Notes: generated from the letters alone by a model not told the origin. A stretch of 56,380 bases of DNA from Plantactinospora mayteni (GCF_016862935.1 NZ_BONX01000069.1:1-56380), one strand, 5' to 3'; shown: positions 48,163 to 56,380, counted from the first letter of the stretch. Numbers and translations are program-made.

Positions 48163-49542
48163 TCAAGCCCCCCTGCGGACGAAACCTGCCCAGCGCTCCA
48201 TGAAGGCGCCGCCCGACATGCCCAGCACCCGCTGGCAGATGCCGTCGAACGCCGGGGTGGCGGTGAACCCCGAGCCCTCGATGTGCTCGATGATTCTGGC
48301 GTAGAACTCCACCGCCGCGTCCCGGCCCTTGGTCTGCTCGGCGTATCGGAAGACCGTCGAACCCAGGGCGTAGTTGAAGGAGATGTCCTTGCCGTAGAAC
48401 TCCGTCTGATCCGGGGTCCGACCCTTGAACTTGCCGGCGGCCACACCCCTGGCCACCTCACTACGGACGCTGGCCCTGTTGCCCGCGTTGTCGACTCCCT
48501 CGGTCCAGGACGCGAAGCCTTCGACCGCCCAGGTCGGAGCGCCGAACAGGGCACCGATGCTGGTCACCACGGTCGCCCGGCTGGTCACCGCGTGGGCCAA
48601 CTCGTGCCGCACGGTCCGCGCGGGATCCTCCTTGCTCCGCAGGATGTTTCCCAGGTTGACGGCGATCCGGGCCCCGGCGTACTGGCCCTTGTAGACGCTG
48701 CCGTCCTTGCGCACGCCGTCCGTGCGGTGCTGGAAGCCGAGGATGGTCTCGATGAAGTCCTCGCCCTTGTCGCTGGCACCGACACTGAACCACTTCTTCA
48801 GGTTCTCGGCGTCCTTGGTGAAGAACAGGACATGACCGGGGAAGCGTGTCCGGTCGCCCCAGAGCGCCTCGACCCAGCGCGCCTCGCGCTCGGCCACTGC
48901 GGCGTACCGGTCCAGGTCGGAAACGGTGCGATCGGCGGCCAGCCAGACGTTCCCGGCCTGGATCACCTTCAGCGGCCCGAAGTGCCACGGCGAGTCAGCC
49001 AGTGGTCCGCTCATGGCGCCATCCGAAGCGTTGCTCAGGTTGGCCCCGGTAATCCCGCCTACCACCAGCTTGCCGTCCTTGCGGACGAGCCGGTACTTGT
49101 ACGTCTCGCCCGGGGCCACTCCTCCGGGGCCATCGTCCACATCGAGCTGGGCGATCTGGATGATCGGACCGAACTCGGACCCGCCCTCCACGATGTCGGG
49201 GAGCATCGCCTTGTTGCTGAGGTAGCGGAACTGCTTGAACTTGAACTGGCGCAGGTTGGCGAAGAGCGCCTTCTCCTGCTCGATCAGCTTGTCGTTGGAC
49301 TGGTCCAGGTCGGCGAGGAAGGCCGCCTCGTCCTTTGCCTGCAGGGCCTTGGCCCGGCCGTCGAGGATCTCCACCAGACGCTTCTTCTGCGCGTCCTCCT
49401 CGGAGGTGTTGTCCGCGCTGGAGATGGTGGGGCGCTCCGGGCCGCCACAGCCGGCGACCAGCAATCCGGCGCCCAGTAACACCGATCGCCTCGACCATCG
49501 AGAGCCTGCCGCCACCCCACTCGCGAGGACTTGATCCGACAC
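48163..49542 (-). CDS. Lipoprotein gluzincin metalloprotease (HELAH)
   Basis: A 459-aa exported lipoprotein. The signal has twin Arg (SRWSRRSVLLGAGLLVAGC, lipidated Cys32). A coiled-coil region follows (about 48-105), then an alpha/beta middle part. The zinc site is VRHELAHAVT with His313, Glu314 and His317. The third ligand is Glu341 in PTWAVEGFASW, the gluzincin (peptidase MA-like) pattern. It should be an active extracytoplasmic peptidase. GTG 49542 is preferred because GGGGAGG lies upstream and the signal fits. It is first in an operon with two single-TM proteins whose exported Cys-rich domains may be substrates or partners. Confidence 0.85.
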   Translation of the reverse strand: MSDQVLASGVAAGSRWSRRSVLLGAGLLVAGCGGPERPTISSADNTSEEDAQKKRLVEILDGRAKALQAKDEAAFLADLDQSNDKLIEQEKALFANLRQFKFKQFRYLSNKAMLPDIVEGGSEFGPIIQIAQLDVDDGPGGVAPGETYKYRLVRKDGKLVVGGITGANLSNASDGAMSGPLADSPWHFGPLKVIQAGNVWLAADRTVSDLDRYAAVAEREARWVEALWGDRTRFPGHVLFFTKDAENLKKWFSVGASDKGEDFIETILGFQHRTDGVRKDGSVYKGQYAGARIAVNLGNILRSKEDPARTVRHELAHAVTSRATVVTSIGALFGAPTWAVEGFASWTEGVDNAGNRASVRSEVARGVAAGKFKGRTPDQTEFYGKDISFNYALGSTVFRYAEQTKGRDAAVEFYARIIEHIEGSGFTATPAFDGICQRVLGMSGGAFMERWAGFVRRGA

Positions 49543-50161
49543 CGTCCGTACCTCCCCATACCTGCACCCCCGGTCGGATACCACCGCCGCCGAGACGCGC
49601 AGAAGCTATCGGCGTGGGCTCAACTTCCGCTTCCGCCGTACTGACGCCGGACGTCAGTGAAGCGGCAGGCTACGGCACCTGGCCGTCGAATGAGTTGCGC
49701 CCGAGTATTGTGACCGAGCGCGATAGATGGCCAAGCTGAGCGCGAAAGACGGCCGCGGAGGAAGGGGGCCGCGAGGTGATCGGCCATCCTGATCTGGCTC
49801 CCCTTGGCTTCTAGGCCCGGGCTGTATTGGGCGTGGTGCAGTCATTGGGTATTAGACGACGCTGCGGCCGAGGGTTCAACCCGATCGTCAGGGTCGAGTA
49901 CATCCACCGGCGCCGGTTCTGTTTTTGGGTTGATGGCTGAGGATGAGGATCATGAGGCGGCCCCGAGCACCTCGCCGCAGAACTCAACGGCCGCCCATGC
50001 ACAACGCTCGGCTGGAACGCCCAGCCGAGCGTTGTGCTAAGCCCATAGCCGTCGCCAGCTGGACCACGTGTTGCAACGATCCCTCGAAACTGTCCACCGT
50101 TCCTCTGCTGAGGCCCTGCTTCGTTCGGGCTATGGACAGCCGATGTAACCGATCGACGACG
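49543..50161. other. Gap without clear gene
   Basis: About 620 bp between the protease promoter side and an IS701 relic. No frame has recognisable features. It should hold the promoter of the minus-strand protease operon near 49560-49650. Confidence 0.4.
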
Positions 50162-50195
50162 CCTGGTCATTCCAGGCACCTGGTCATTCCAGGCA
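50162..50195. repeat. 17-bp tandem duplication
   Basis: The unit CCTGGTCATTCCAGGCA occurs twice head to tail. Each unit is itself a dyad (CCTGG/CCAGG). It directly precedes the surviving part of the IS701-type fragment, suggesting a local slippage or a rearrangement scar. Confidence 0.85.
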
Positions 50196-50316
50196 CTCGA
50201 CCACTTCGAAGGCCGCTCCTGGATCGGCTGGCACCGCCACGTCACCCTCACCACAGCCGCCCAACTGTTCCTCACCCAACTACGGACGGCACACCCAAAG
50301 CAGCAGGGACCATTCC
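50190..50316 (+). pseudogene. C-terminal IS701-family transposase fragment
   Basis: The plus strand reads QALDHFEGRSWIGWHRHVTL then TTAAQLFLTQLRTAHPKQQG. This is the end block of IS701 transposases (GLDHYEGRSW.GWH.H..L...A..FL). The rest of the gene is gone. It ends just before the stop of the convergent SARP gene. Confidence 0.7.
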
Positions 50317-50321
50317 GCAGC

Positions 50322-53192
50322 TCAGTACTGCGAGGCGAGCTTCTTCCGCAGCGGTTCGGCATCGTGGTGGTCGAGTTCGTGCAGGATCTCCAGCGCTGCT
50401 CGCCAGACGTCCTGTGCGGCGTCGAGCTGTTCTGCTGCCTGGTGGTTGTCGCCCATCTGGCCGAGTAATTGGGCCAGGTAGTAACGGTCGCCGAGGTCCC
50501 GGTACAGGTCGAGGGCCTGCCGGTAGCATCGGTCGGCCTGGTCGTGCTGGCCGAGGTGGTGGTGGGCGCTGGCGAGGTTTGCCCAGGTGCTGGCCTGGCC
50601 GCGCCGGTCACCGAGTTCCTGCTGGATGGCGAGCGCCGCCCGGCACTCGCTGATCGCCTCGGTATGGTCTCCGAGCCGCATCTGGTACCAGCCGATCGCG
50701 CTGCGGGCGCTGGCCTGCTCCACCAGGTTGTCGCCGCGCCGGACCAGTTCCAGGACCTGTCGGGCGTGGTCCAGGGCCTCCCGGGTCCGGTCCTGCCGGT
50801 CCAGGACCGCACCCAGACTGTGCCGCGTGTACGCCTGATACGTCCGGTCGCCGATCCGCTCGAAAAGTTCCAGTGCCCGGCCCAGCCGCCGTTCGGCATC
50901 GGTCAGCCGCCCCAGTTGGGCGTACGCCCGGCCCAGCTCGCGGTGGGCGCGGGCCTGCCCGACCGGGTCGGACAGTTCGCGCGCCGCTTCCACGGCGGTG
51001 TGCTGGGTGGCGGCCCAGTCGTGCCAGTGCCCCTGCCGGTCGAAGTACTCGGTGAGGGTCCAGGCCAGTTGCCAGGCGTGGCCGGGGAACCCGCTCCTGG
51101 CGGCCAGGTCGACTGCGGCGACCAGCGCGGCGTGTTCCCGGGTGAACCAGGTCAGCGCCTGCCGGTGGTCGGTGATCGGTTCCGGATCGACACCCGGGGT
51201 CAGGGGCGGCAGTGGCAACGCCTTCTGGTGCGGTCGGAGCAGCCGATCGGCGGCGGCAGCGGTGTGCAGGTAGTGGTCGAGCAGCCGGTGCACCGCCGTA
51301 CGGCGTACGGTCGGTGGGTCGACGGCCTCGGCCAACTCCGCCGCGTACGCCCGGAGCAGGTCGTGGAAGGTGTACCGACCGGGGACATGCTCGGTGACCA
51401 GATGCGCCCGGGTCAGCTCGGCCAGCAGCGGCCGTATCCGGGAAGCCGGCAGATCGGCGAGGCTCGCCGCGGCGGGCAGGGTCAGGTCCGGACCAGGATG
51501 CAGCCCCAACAGCCGGAACAGCCGGGCCGCTGACGCGCCGAGGGCCTGGTACGACCAGGAGAAGACCGCCCGTACGTCGGTGCTGTCGGTCCCGTCGCCG
51601 ATCGCGTCCAGCGTTGCGGGCGCGTGACGGAGTTCGTCGGCCAGCACACCCAACGGGAACCCCGGCTGAGCGGCGGCCCGGGCGGCCACCACGCTCAGCG
51701 CGAGTGGCAGTCCGGCGCAGGCCGCGACGATGTCGTCCACGGCATCGGGCTCGGCGGTCACCCGATCCGGGTTGACGCGGCTGGTGAACAGGTCCCGCGC
51801 CGCCGCGTCGGGGAGCAGGTCCACCGGCAGCGGGTGGGCGCCAACCGAAGCGGCCAGCCCGGGCAGCCAGTTCCGGCTGGTCACCAGTACCAGGCAGCCC
51901 GGCGCGCCCGGGAGCGCTGGACGGACCTGCTGGGTGTCGCGGGCGTTGTCCAGCAGCACCAGTACCCGCCGCCCGTTCAGCACGCTGCGGTACATCGCGG
52001 CCTGGTCGTCCAGTCCGGCCGGGATCCGCAGCGGCGGTACGCCGAGCGCGCCGAGGAACCCGCGCAGCGCGTCGGACGGGTCGGTACCGGCCCGGGCGTC
52101 GAAGCCGCGGAGATTCGCGTAGAGCTGCCCGTCCGGAAAGCGGTCGGCGATTCGGCGCGCCCAGTGCACGGCGAGCGTGGTCTTGCCGACGCCGGCCGTA
52201 CCGGACAGCACGACGACCGCGACGGCGCTGGGCTGCCGGTCCGCCGCTGCCAGGATCGCGTCGAGCCGGGCGAGTTCGTCCGTGCGGCCGGCGAAGCCGT
52301 ACACGTCCAGCGGAAGCTGGGCCGGCACCTCGGCTCGGAGCCGGATCGGGGTCACGGGTCCGGTCGGCGCGGTCGCGGACCCGGCCCCGCCGGTCCCGAA
52401 TGCAGCCGGCCTGGGCGTCGGTTCGGAAGCACGCGGCTCCGGAGGGTCGAGTTCGCCGCGCAGGATCGTTTGGTGCAGTTCTTGCAGTTCGGCCCCGGGC
52501 TCGACGCCCAACTCCCGGACCAGCCGATCCCGGACCCGGGCGAAGACGGCCAGTGCGTCGGCGTGTCGGTCCGCCCGACTCAGCGCGAGCATCAGCTTGC
52601 CCGTCAGCCCTTCCCGGTACGGCTGCGTGTCGACCAGCGTCTCCAGTTCCGGCAACACCGCCGAGTGCCGGCCGAGGGCGAGTTCTGCGGCGAGGCACCG
52701 CTCCAGCACCTCCCAGCGCTCCTCGTCCAGCCCTCGCGCCTCCGCCCGGACCGCCGACGTGCCGACGTCTGCCAGGGCTCGCCCGCGCCAGACCGCCAAC
52801 GCCGACCGGAACCGGGTCACCGCCAGATTGCGGTCGCCTTCGGCCAGCGCGGCCCGCCCCTCGCCCACCAGCCGCTGCCACCGGTGCCGGTCAAGGTTGT
52901 CCGGGGCTACCCGGAGCAGGTATCCGGTCGGCCTCGTGGCGAGCACCACCGCACCGGACCGGTCCGTCCGACGTAGTACCTGACGGAGGCGGTGTACGTG
53001 TGCGTGCAGGGTGGCGCGGGGCTGCGACGGCAGTCGTCCGCCCCACAGCTCGTCGACGAGGTCGTCCACGGCGACGACCCGGCCCACGTTGAGCAGCAAC
53101 AACGCCAGCAGCGTCCGCTGCTTCGCCGCAGTGACCGCAACCAGGCTCTCACCGTCCCAGACCTCCAGCGGCCCGAGGATCCGAAACTCCAT
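50322..53192 (-). CDS. SARP/AfsR-type regulator with STAND NTPase and TPR domains
   Basis: A 956-aa cytosolic activator with the canonical AfsR layout. The winged helix is at 1-95 (MEFRILGPLEVWDGESLVAV, TAAKQRTLLALLLLNVGRVV), with BTAD at about 100-250. The NB-ARC NTPase has P-loop GTAGVGKTT and Walker B VLVLLDNA, and TPR repeats fill the C-terminus (DHARQVLELV, GQHDQADRCYRQALDLYRDL). Start ATG 53192 follows AGGAGGAG. The winged helix keeps the usual Lys/Arg pattern, unlike the paralogue at 15207. Such regulators activate secondary metabolism or exported peptide genes. A possible Cys-peptide frame starts 127 bp upstream on the other strand. The target is unknown. Confidence 0.92.
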   Translation of the reverse strand: MEFRILGPLEVWDGESLVAVTAAKQRTLLALLLLNVGRVVAVDDLVDELWGGRLPSQPRATLHAHVHRLRQVLRRTDRSGAVVLATRPTGYLLRVAPDNLDRHRWQRLVGEGRAALAEGDRNLAVTRFRSALAVWRGRALADVGTSAVRAEARGLDEERWEVLERCLAAELALGRHSAVLPELETLVDTQPYREGLTGKLMLALSRADRHADALAVFARVRDRLVRELGVEPGAELQELHQTILRGELDPPEPRASEPTPRPAAFGTGGAGSATAPTGPVTPIRLRAEVPAQLPLDVYGFAGRTDELARLDAILAAADRQPSAVAVVVLSGTAGVGKTTLAVHWARRIADRFPDGQLYANLRGFDARAGTDPSDALRGFLGALGVPPLRIPAGLDDQAAMYRSVLNGRRVLVLLDNARDTQQVRPALPGAPGCLVLVTSRNWLPGLAASVGAHPLPVDLLPDAAARDLFTSRVNPDRVTAEPDAVDDIVAACAGLPLALSVVAARAAAQPGFPLGVLADELRHAPATLDAIGDGTDSTDVRAVFSWSYQALGASAARLFRLLGLHPGPDLTLPAAASLADLPASRIRPLLAELTRAHLVTEHVPGRYTFHDLLRAYAAELAEAVDPPTVRRTAVHRLLDHYLHTAAAADRLLRPHQKALPLPPLTPGVDPEPITDHRQALTWFTREHAALVAAVDLAARSGFPGHAWQLAWTLTEYFDRQGHWHDWAATQHTAVEAARELSDPVGQARAHRELGRAYAQLGRLTDAERRLGRALELFERIGDRTYQAYTRHSLGAVLDRQDRTREALDHARQVLELVRRGDNLVEQASARSAIGWYQMRLGDHTEAISECRAALAIQQELGDRRGQASTWANLASAHHHLGQHDQADRCYRQALDLYRDLGDRYYLAQLLGQMGDNHQAAEQLDAAQDVWRAALEILHELDHHDAEPLRKKLASQY

Positions 53193-53318
53193 GCTCCTCC
53201 TGAAGCAGCTGCTGACGTCCGACCCGATCGATATGTGAGCGGAAGTGCAGGCTAACCCGCAACAGCGACATCCACCCGTTGCAGCCGCCCCTTCCCTTAT
53301 CTCATCATCAACAGCGAC

Positions 53319-53651
53319 TTGTCAGTCAGGAAGCGGCAGGTCATACCCCTCGATCCGACCACCGACGATCCCCCGCTCGCCGAGGCATTTCCCGCCCCCC
53401 GGCTGGACACGACCGTCGCACGCACGCCGACAGTGACCGAGGGCATGGGTGGCTCCGGCTGCAAAGACGACATCGCGATCCACGGCGCCAAAGACGTCTG
53501 CCACACCCTCGGCGCCGGCGTCTCCGCCGAGGACACCGAATGCCCGCGCGCCAAACCGGAAGCTGACCGAGCAGCAGGTGACGGGTGTTCGGTGGGGTCG
53601 GCCTCTGAACTGGCCGACCCCGGCGGTGCCGGTCAGCGGACGACGTCGTAG
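53319..53651 (+). CDS. Possible small Cys-containing peptide or remnant
   Basis: A frame with coding-like third positions from about 53340 to 53560. An acidic, Pro-rich front (LDPTTDDPPLAEAFPAPRLD) is followed by a part with Thr, Gly and Cys (TPTVTEGMGGSGCKDDIAIH, GAKDVCHTLGAGVSAEDTEC). The only in-frame start is TTG 53319 with no ribosome site, and the 3' end runs into the convergent reductase gene. The layout resembles a leader plus core of a ribosomal peptide, but no modifying enzyme is nearby. A decayed gene is equally possible. Confidence 0.3.
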   Translation: MSVRKRQVIPLDPTTDDPPLAEAFPAPRLDTTVARTPTVTEGMGGSGCKDDIAIHGAKDVCHTLGAGVSAEDTECPRAKPEADRAAGDGCSVGSASELADPGGAGQRTTS

Positions 53652-54208
53652 AGCATCTTCTGGACTCCGTTGGCGTAGGACTCGCTCTCGATCAGTTTGA
53701 GGTTCTGCTTGTCCTTGTCGGCGTCGCTGAACAGCCGCTTGCCCGCGCCGAGCAGGACCGGGTACACCAGCAGGTGGTAGCGGTCGATCAGGTGAGCGTC
53801 GGACAGGTCGCGGTTCAGGGTGGCGCTGCCGTGGATGATGATCGGCCCGCCCTCGGTCTCCTTGAGTGCGGCGACGTCGTCCAGTGAACGGAGGATGCTG
53901 ATCTCGCCCCAGTTGGACACGAGGTCCTTCTCCTGCAGCGTGGTCGACACGACGTACTTCGGCATCGCGTTGTAGGTGGGAAACTCCGTGGTCATACCCG
54001 GCCACACCGGTGCGAACAGCTGGTAGCTGAGCCGGCCCAGCATCATGGCCGCGGCCTCGTCCTGCTCGCTTCCCTTGATCTCGTAGACGGCCTCGTCGAA
54101 CTCGATGTCCTTGAAGGTCCAGCCCGAGTTGCGGTAGCCCGGTTCTCCGCCGGCCGCCTCCACGACGCCGTCGAGCGAGACGAACGCGGTGGCGATCAGG
54201 GTACGCAT
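53633..54208 (-). CDS. RibD C-terminal/dihydrofolate-reductase-family protein
   Basis: A 191-aa cytosolic oxidoreductase-like protein: MRTLIATAFVSLDGVVEAAG, MMLGRLSYQLFAPVWPG, YVVSTTL, GGPIIIHGSATLNRDLSDAH (NADPH-binding Gly region) and HLLVYPVLLGAGKRLFSDAD. This is the stand-alone RibD-C type common in actinomycetes, whose substrates are mostly unknown. ATG 54208 has AAGGAGCAA upstream. It stands alone. Confidence 0.9.
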   Translation of the reverse strand: MRTLIATAFVSLDGVVEAAGGEPGYRNSGWTFKDIEFDEAVYEIKGSEQDEAAAMMLGRLSYQLFAPVWPGMTTEFPTYNAMPKYVVSTTLQEKDLVSNWGEISILRSLDDVAALKETEGGPIIIHGSATLNRDLSDAHLIDRYHLLVYPVLLGAGKRLFSDADKDKQNLKLIESESYANGVQKMLYDVVR

Positions 54209-54856
54209 TGGTTGCTCCTTGGTCGGTCTGAGGTGCTGTCGTCAGTACGACGAACGGGGAGCCGCCGAATTCGACACCTCGCGCCGAGAAAGTTCTGCTG
54301 CGCCGATCCGTCCGCGTTCTACCCACCCACCCGCGCTGATAATCACCGGATGGGGTCAGGTGCCGGCAACGTCATCCTTACTCCCCGGGCAGGTGAACAG
54401 AGCGTCATCCGGGCGTACGCACTCCCGGGCTGATCCCGGCCGCACCGCGCCGCGCGGTTCTCCACCACACGGCCCGGTGCCCGGGTGCCCAATCCACCCG
54501 TCACAGCGGTCGCCACGACCACGCCGGTGCTCAGCCGCCGGCGACAACCCGACCGGTCGTACCGGTCGAGGCGTTGCCGGGCAGCCGGCCGCCCCGGGCC
54601 AGCGCGTACCCGTCGCACCATAGCGCGTAGCCGCGCCAGATCGGCGGCCTCGGTGTCATCTTCGGGCAGATACCCGTCAAGCAGCCCGTCCAGGGTCCGC
54701 AAACTCCCACCCACGTCCGCGACCGAGCGCTCCTGAGTTGGCGCGTCAGGGCGCCGAGGCCGCAGCCCGCGATGTCCCAGCAGCGCCCCCCCGACCGCCG
54801 GATATCAAGGCTCTCACCGATTGCCCGGACTGCAAGAACTGATTCGTGCCTGACGC
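54209..54856. other. Gap with no confident gene
   Basis: About 650 bp. On the minus strand, 54616-54714 reads LRTLDGLLDGYLPEDDTEAA then DLARLRAMVRR, which faintly recalls the opening of NUDIX-type proteins, but the frame then decays. I do not call a gene. Confidence 0.35.
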
Positions 54857-55573
54857 TTACGACGCCGCCAGCGTGGGCCAGTGGCCGCCGGGGTACCGCT
54901 CGTACTCCGTGAAAGCCGGGATCTTTTCGATCTGCGCCTTGAGAGTCCGCATCGTCTCCTGTATGTCGATCATGGCCGGAAGGATGATCGACAGGGCGGC
55001 CCCGAGCGCCACCACGCCGACGCCGGCGGCCGCGCCCGGTCCGGCGGTGGCGATTGCGACCCCGATCCCGATGATCGCGCCGGCGAGTCCGGCCACCACT
55101 TTGATGAACAGGTTGTTGATCGCCCCCCGGGCCTCCTCCAGCACCTCTCGCATGATGCCGGCGGCTTCCCGGAGACCGACCAGCGCAGCTTGGCGGTCCG
55201 GCAGGATCGCCTGGTATGCCTTTGCGGCGTCGCCCTTCCAGAAGTCGTCGACCTTGAGCCCGTTCTTACCCGCCGCCTGCGGGCTGGCCGTGATCTCTCC
55301 AACCAACAACTCCGCCTGCTTCTTCATGGTCTCCCAGGCGACTCCGACGGCCAACAGCCCGATCGGGCTTCCGGGGTTGGAGACGAGCGGCGTCAACTCG
55401 TTGGTAAGTTGCGTCTTCTTCGCGTCGAACTCGGCCATCCTGTTCCTGGCCGAATCCTTCATCGGCCCCGGCCAGGGCAGCTTCATCTTCAGCTCGAACG
55501 CCGAGTGGAACCTGTCGCTCCGCGACTCGACCTTGTCCCAGGATTTCCGTGCCGATTCGCCATCCGTACTCAT
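54857..55573 (-). CDS. WXG100-like large substrate with membrane segment (type VII secretion-associated)
   Basis: A 238-aa protein. A long helical N-terminal half contains a WxG-like turn (DFWKGDAAKAY, about residues 111-121) between helices, as in WXG/LXG secretion substrates. A strongly hydrophobic Gly/Ala-rich stretch follows at about 160-205 (FIKVVAGLAGAIIGIGVAIA, GVGVVALGAALSIILPAMI), making one or two TM or pore-like helices. It ends with a basic helix and aromatic tail. It lies 52 bp behind a WXG100-like gene and a YbaB-like gene on the same strand. I infer an ESX/T7SS-linked exported or membrane protein, possibly an effector scaffold. Confidence 0.75.
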   Translation of the reverse strand: MSTDGESARKSWDKVESRSDRFHSAFELKMKLPWPGPMKDSARNRMAEFDAKKTQLTNELTPLVSNPGSPIGLLAVGVAWETMKKQAELLVGEITASPQAAGKNGLKVDDFWKGDAAKAYQAILPDRQAALVGLREAAGIMREVLEEARGAINNLFIKVVAGLAGAIIGIGVAIATAGPGAAAGVGVVALGAALSIILPAMIDIQETMRTLKAQIEKIPAFTEYERYPGGHWPTLAAS

Positions 55574-55625
55574 CGTGATATCTCTCTTTCAGTCATGCGG
55601 ATCGACGCCCTGGGAATACCGAGGT

Positions 55626-55958
55626 TCACCAGGTGAACTTGTGCCGGGCGGCGGCCCGCTCGTCGCTGTCCTCGTAGTTTCTGGCCGCTTTCAGCAGCTT
55701 CTCGCCGACCTCGTCGAAGTCTGCGGAGCCCTCCGTGATCAGCTTGGCGAGCTGCCCCAGCGCCGTATTGTAGGCGGCGGTCAGCCCGGTCACATGGCCG
55801 AAGAACGACAACCCCTGGCCGTCGATCCGAATGCTTCCGACGAGACCTGCCATCTCGTTCAGTACATCGGACATGGCGAACCACTTCGTGGCGTCCGCGT
55901 TGATCGCCGCGAGATGCGCGGCCGTCGCGTCCTCTCCGCCGCCCGAGTTTCCGGACAT
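55626..55958 (-). CDS. WXG100-like small T7SS-associated protein
   Basis: A 110-aa helical protein: a helix (HLAAINADATKWFAMSDVLN), a turn (GSIRIDGQGLSFFGHV), a second helix (LTAAYNTALGQLAKLITEGS) and a C-terminus NYEDSDERAA matching the YxxxD/E export signal of type VII substrates. It has no signal peptide, as expected. It is encoded between the YbaB-like gene and the larger WXG-type protein. I infer that it is secreted as a dimer or as a partner of the larger protein. Confidence 0.75.
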   Translation of the reverse strand: MSGNSGGGEDATAAHLAAINADATKWFAMSDVLNEMAGLVGSIRIDGQGLSFFGHVTGLTAAYNTALGQLAKLITEGSADFDEVGEKLLKAARNYEDSDERAAARHKFTW

Positions 55959-56008
55959 CGCTCATCATCCTTTCGGCCCGGTGGGCGCCACCGGCCCCCT
56001 CGTGTCGG

Positions 56009-56377
56009 TCAGCTCGCTGGCGACGCGACGCCCATCAATCGAGTGAGCTGCTCCAGGAAGCCCGCGAGAGCGGGGAGGTCCCGCATCGGGCCCAGCAGCT
56101 CGAATGCCTCCCGGACGGCCCGGTCGAGTTGGTCCTGGGCGGCCCGGCAGGCATCCTGGATGCTCGCCGCCACCCGGTCGGCGGAGGCGGTGCCGAGCCA
56201 GTACGGATCGGCGTCCAGTCCGGTGATACCTTCGTTGAGGCCGAGTCGCACGACGATCTGGTGGTCCGGGCTGCGCCCCTCGGCGCTGGTGGTCATGATT
56301 TCGACCAGCGCTTCCTCCGTCCGGGCAGCGTTCGCCAGCATCTCGTCGATGTCCGTCACGGCGGCGAGTGCCGCCAC
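56009..56377 (-). CDS. YbaB/EbfC-like protein of a T7SS cluster (5' end near window edge)
   Basis: At least 122 aa: TDIDEMLANAARTEEALVEI, then SPDHQIVVRLGLNEGITGLD, DPYWLGTASADRVAASIQDA and a long C-terminal helix ending EQLTRLMGVASPAS. This is the YbaB/EbfC-like nucleoid-protein fold that commonly precedes WXG100 genes in actinomycetes. GTG 56377 or GTG 56359 could be the start, or the frame may begin beyond the window. It heads the visible part of the minus-strand T7SS-linked operon. Confidence 0.75.
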   Translation of the reverse strand: MAALAAVTDIDEMLANAARTEEALVEIMTTSAEGRSPDHQIVVRLGLNEGITGLDADPYWLGTASADRVAASIQDACRAAQDQLDRAVREAFELLGPMRDLPALAGFLEQLTRLMGVASPAS

Positions 56378-56380
56378 CGT

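Noticed and set aside
54343-54714. NUDIX-like N-terminus on the minus strand
   Set aside because: About 30 residues look plausible but the NUDIX box is not present in any frame, so I left it as an unassigned gap.

Overview
The window is about 56 kb of GC-rich DNA. Codon third positions are mostly G or C, and GTG starts, Tat signals and lipoboxes are frequent. It also carries SARP/STAND regulators, DUF4259, DUF6069 and DUF4097 proteins, and WXG100-like type VII secretion substrates. This points to a filamentous actinomycete, most likely of the Micromonosporaceae; the family is an inference from gene content. There is no complete rRNA or tRNA gene, no CRISPR array and no obvious biosynthetic cluster. 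I read the window as an accessory, subtelomere-like region in which small operons are separated by decayed mobile-element debris.

Layout. 0-4.5 kb: a UVR-motif protein, two small exported proteins, a divergent XRE regulator, and an amidohydrolase operon whose first gene has lost its catalytic barrel. 4.5-9.3 kb: a transposase relic, then a TetR/MMPL exporter pair around a palindromic operator, then a frameshifted cas7 relic. 9.5-12.85 kb: a four-gene ABC-transporter plus two-component operon. 12.85-15.1 kb: a graveyard of fragments (Tn3-like?, IS30, DUF305, IS4) around one secreted protein. 15.2-18.4 kb: a SARP-STAND-TPR regulator and a small secreted protein. 19.1-21.7 kb: a compact operon of HTH protein, double Clp-N protein, ABC ATPase and ABC permease, driven by a promoter embedded in a 43-bp dyad and apparently leaderless.

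22-27 kb: DUF4259, an Imm10-like protein, a VOC protein, a candidate structured RNA, and a conserved two-gene cassette of unknown function (669 aa and 131 aa). 27-31.6 kb: an ISAs1-family element with a frameshift that cuts off a gluconate dehydrogenase subunit 3-like gene, then a TetR-MMPL operon. 31.7-35.8 kb: a DUF4097 lipoprotein, a truncated tRNA-Thr 3' end with its terminator, an ArsR-SRPBCC-DUF6069 operon, a secreted SH3-like protein and a helical protein.

36-50 kb, almost all on the minus strand, is an envelope/secretion block: a beta-helix protein, an FG-GAP protein, a 2006-aa RHS protein with an atypical Cys-rich tip, and a three-gene operon built around a lipoprotein gluzincin. 50-56 kb: a second SARP-STAND-TPR regulator, a RibD-like reductase, and the start of a type VII secretion-associated cluster that runs off the right end.

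The best candidates for undescribed biology are the 24.5-26.9 kb two-gene cassette, the HTH/Clp-N/ABC operon at 19.1-21.7 kb, the barrel-less amidohydrolase fusion at 2.4 kb and the orphan RHS tip at 39.7-40.3 kb.
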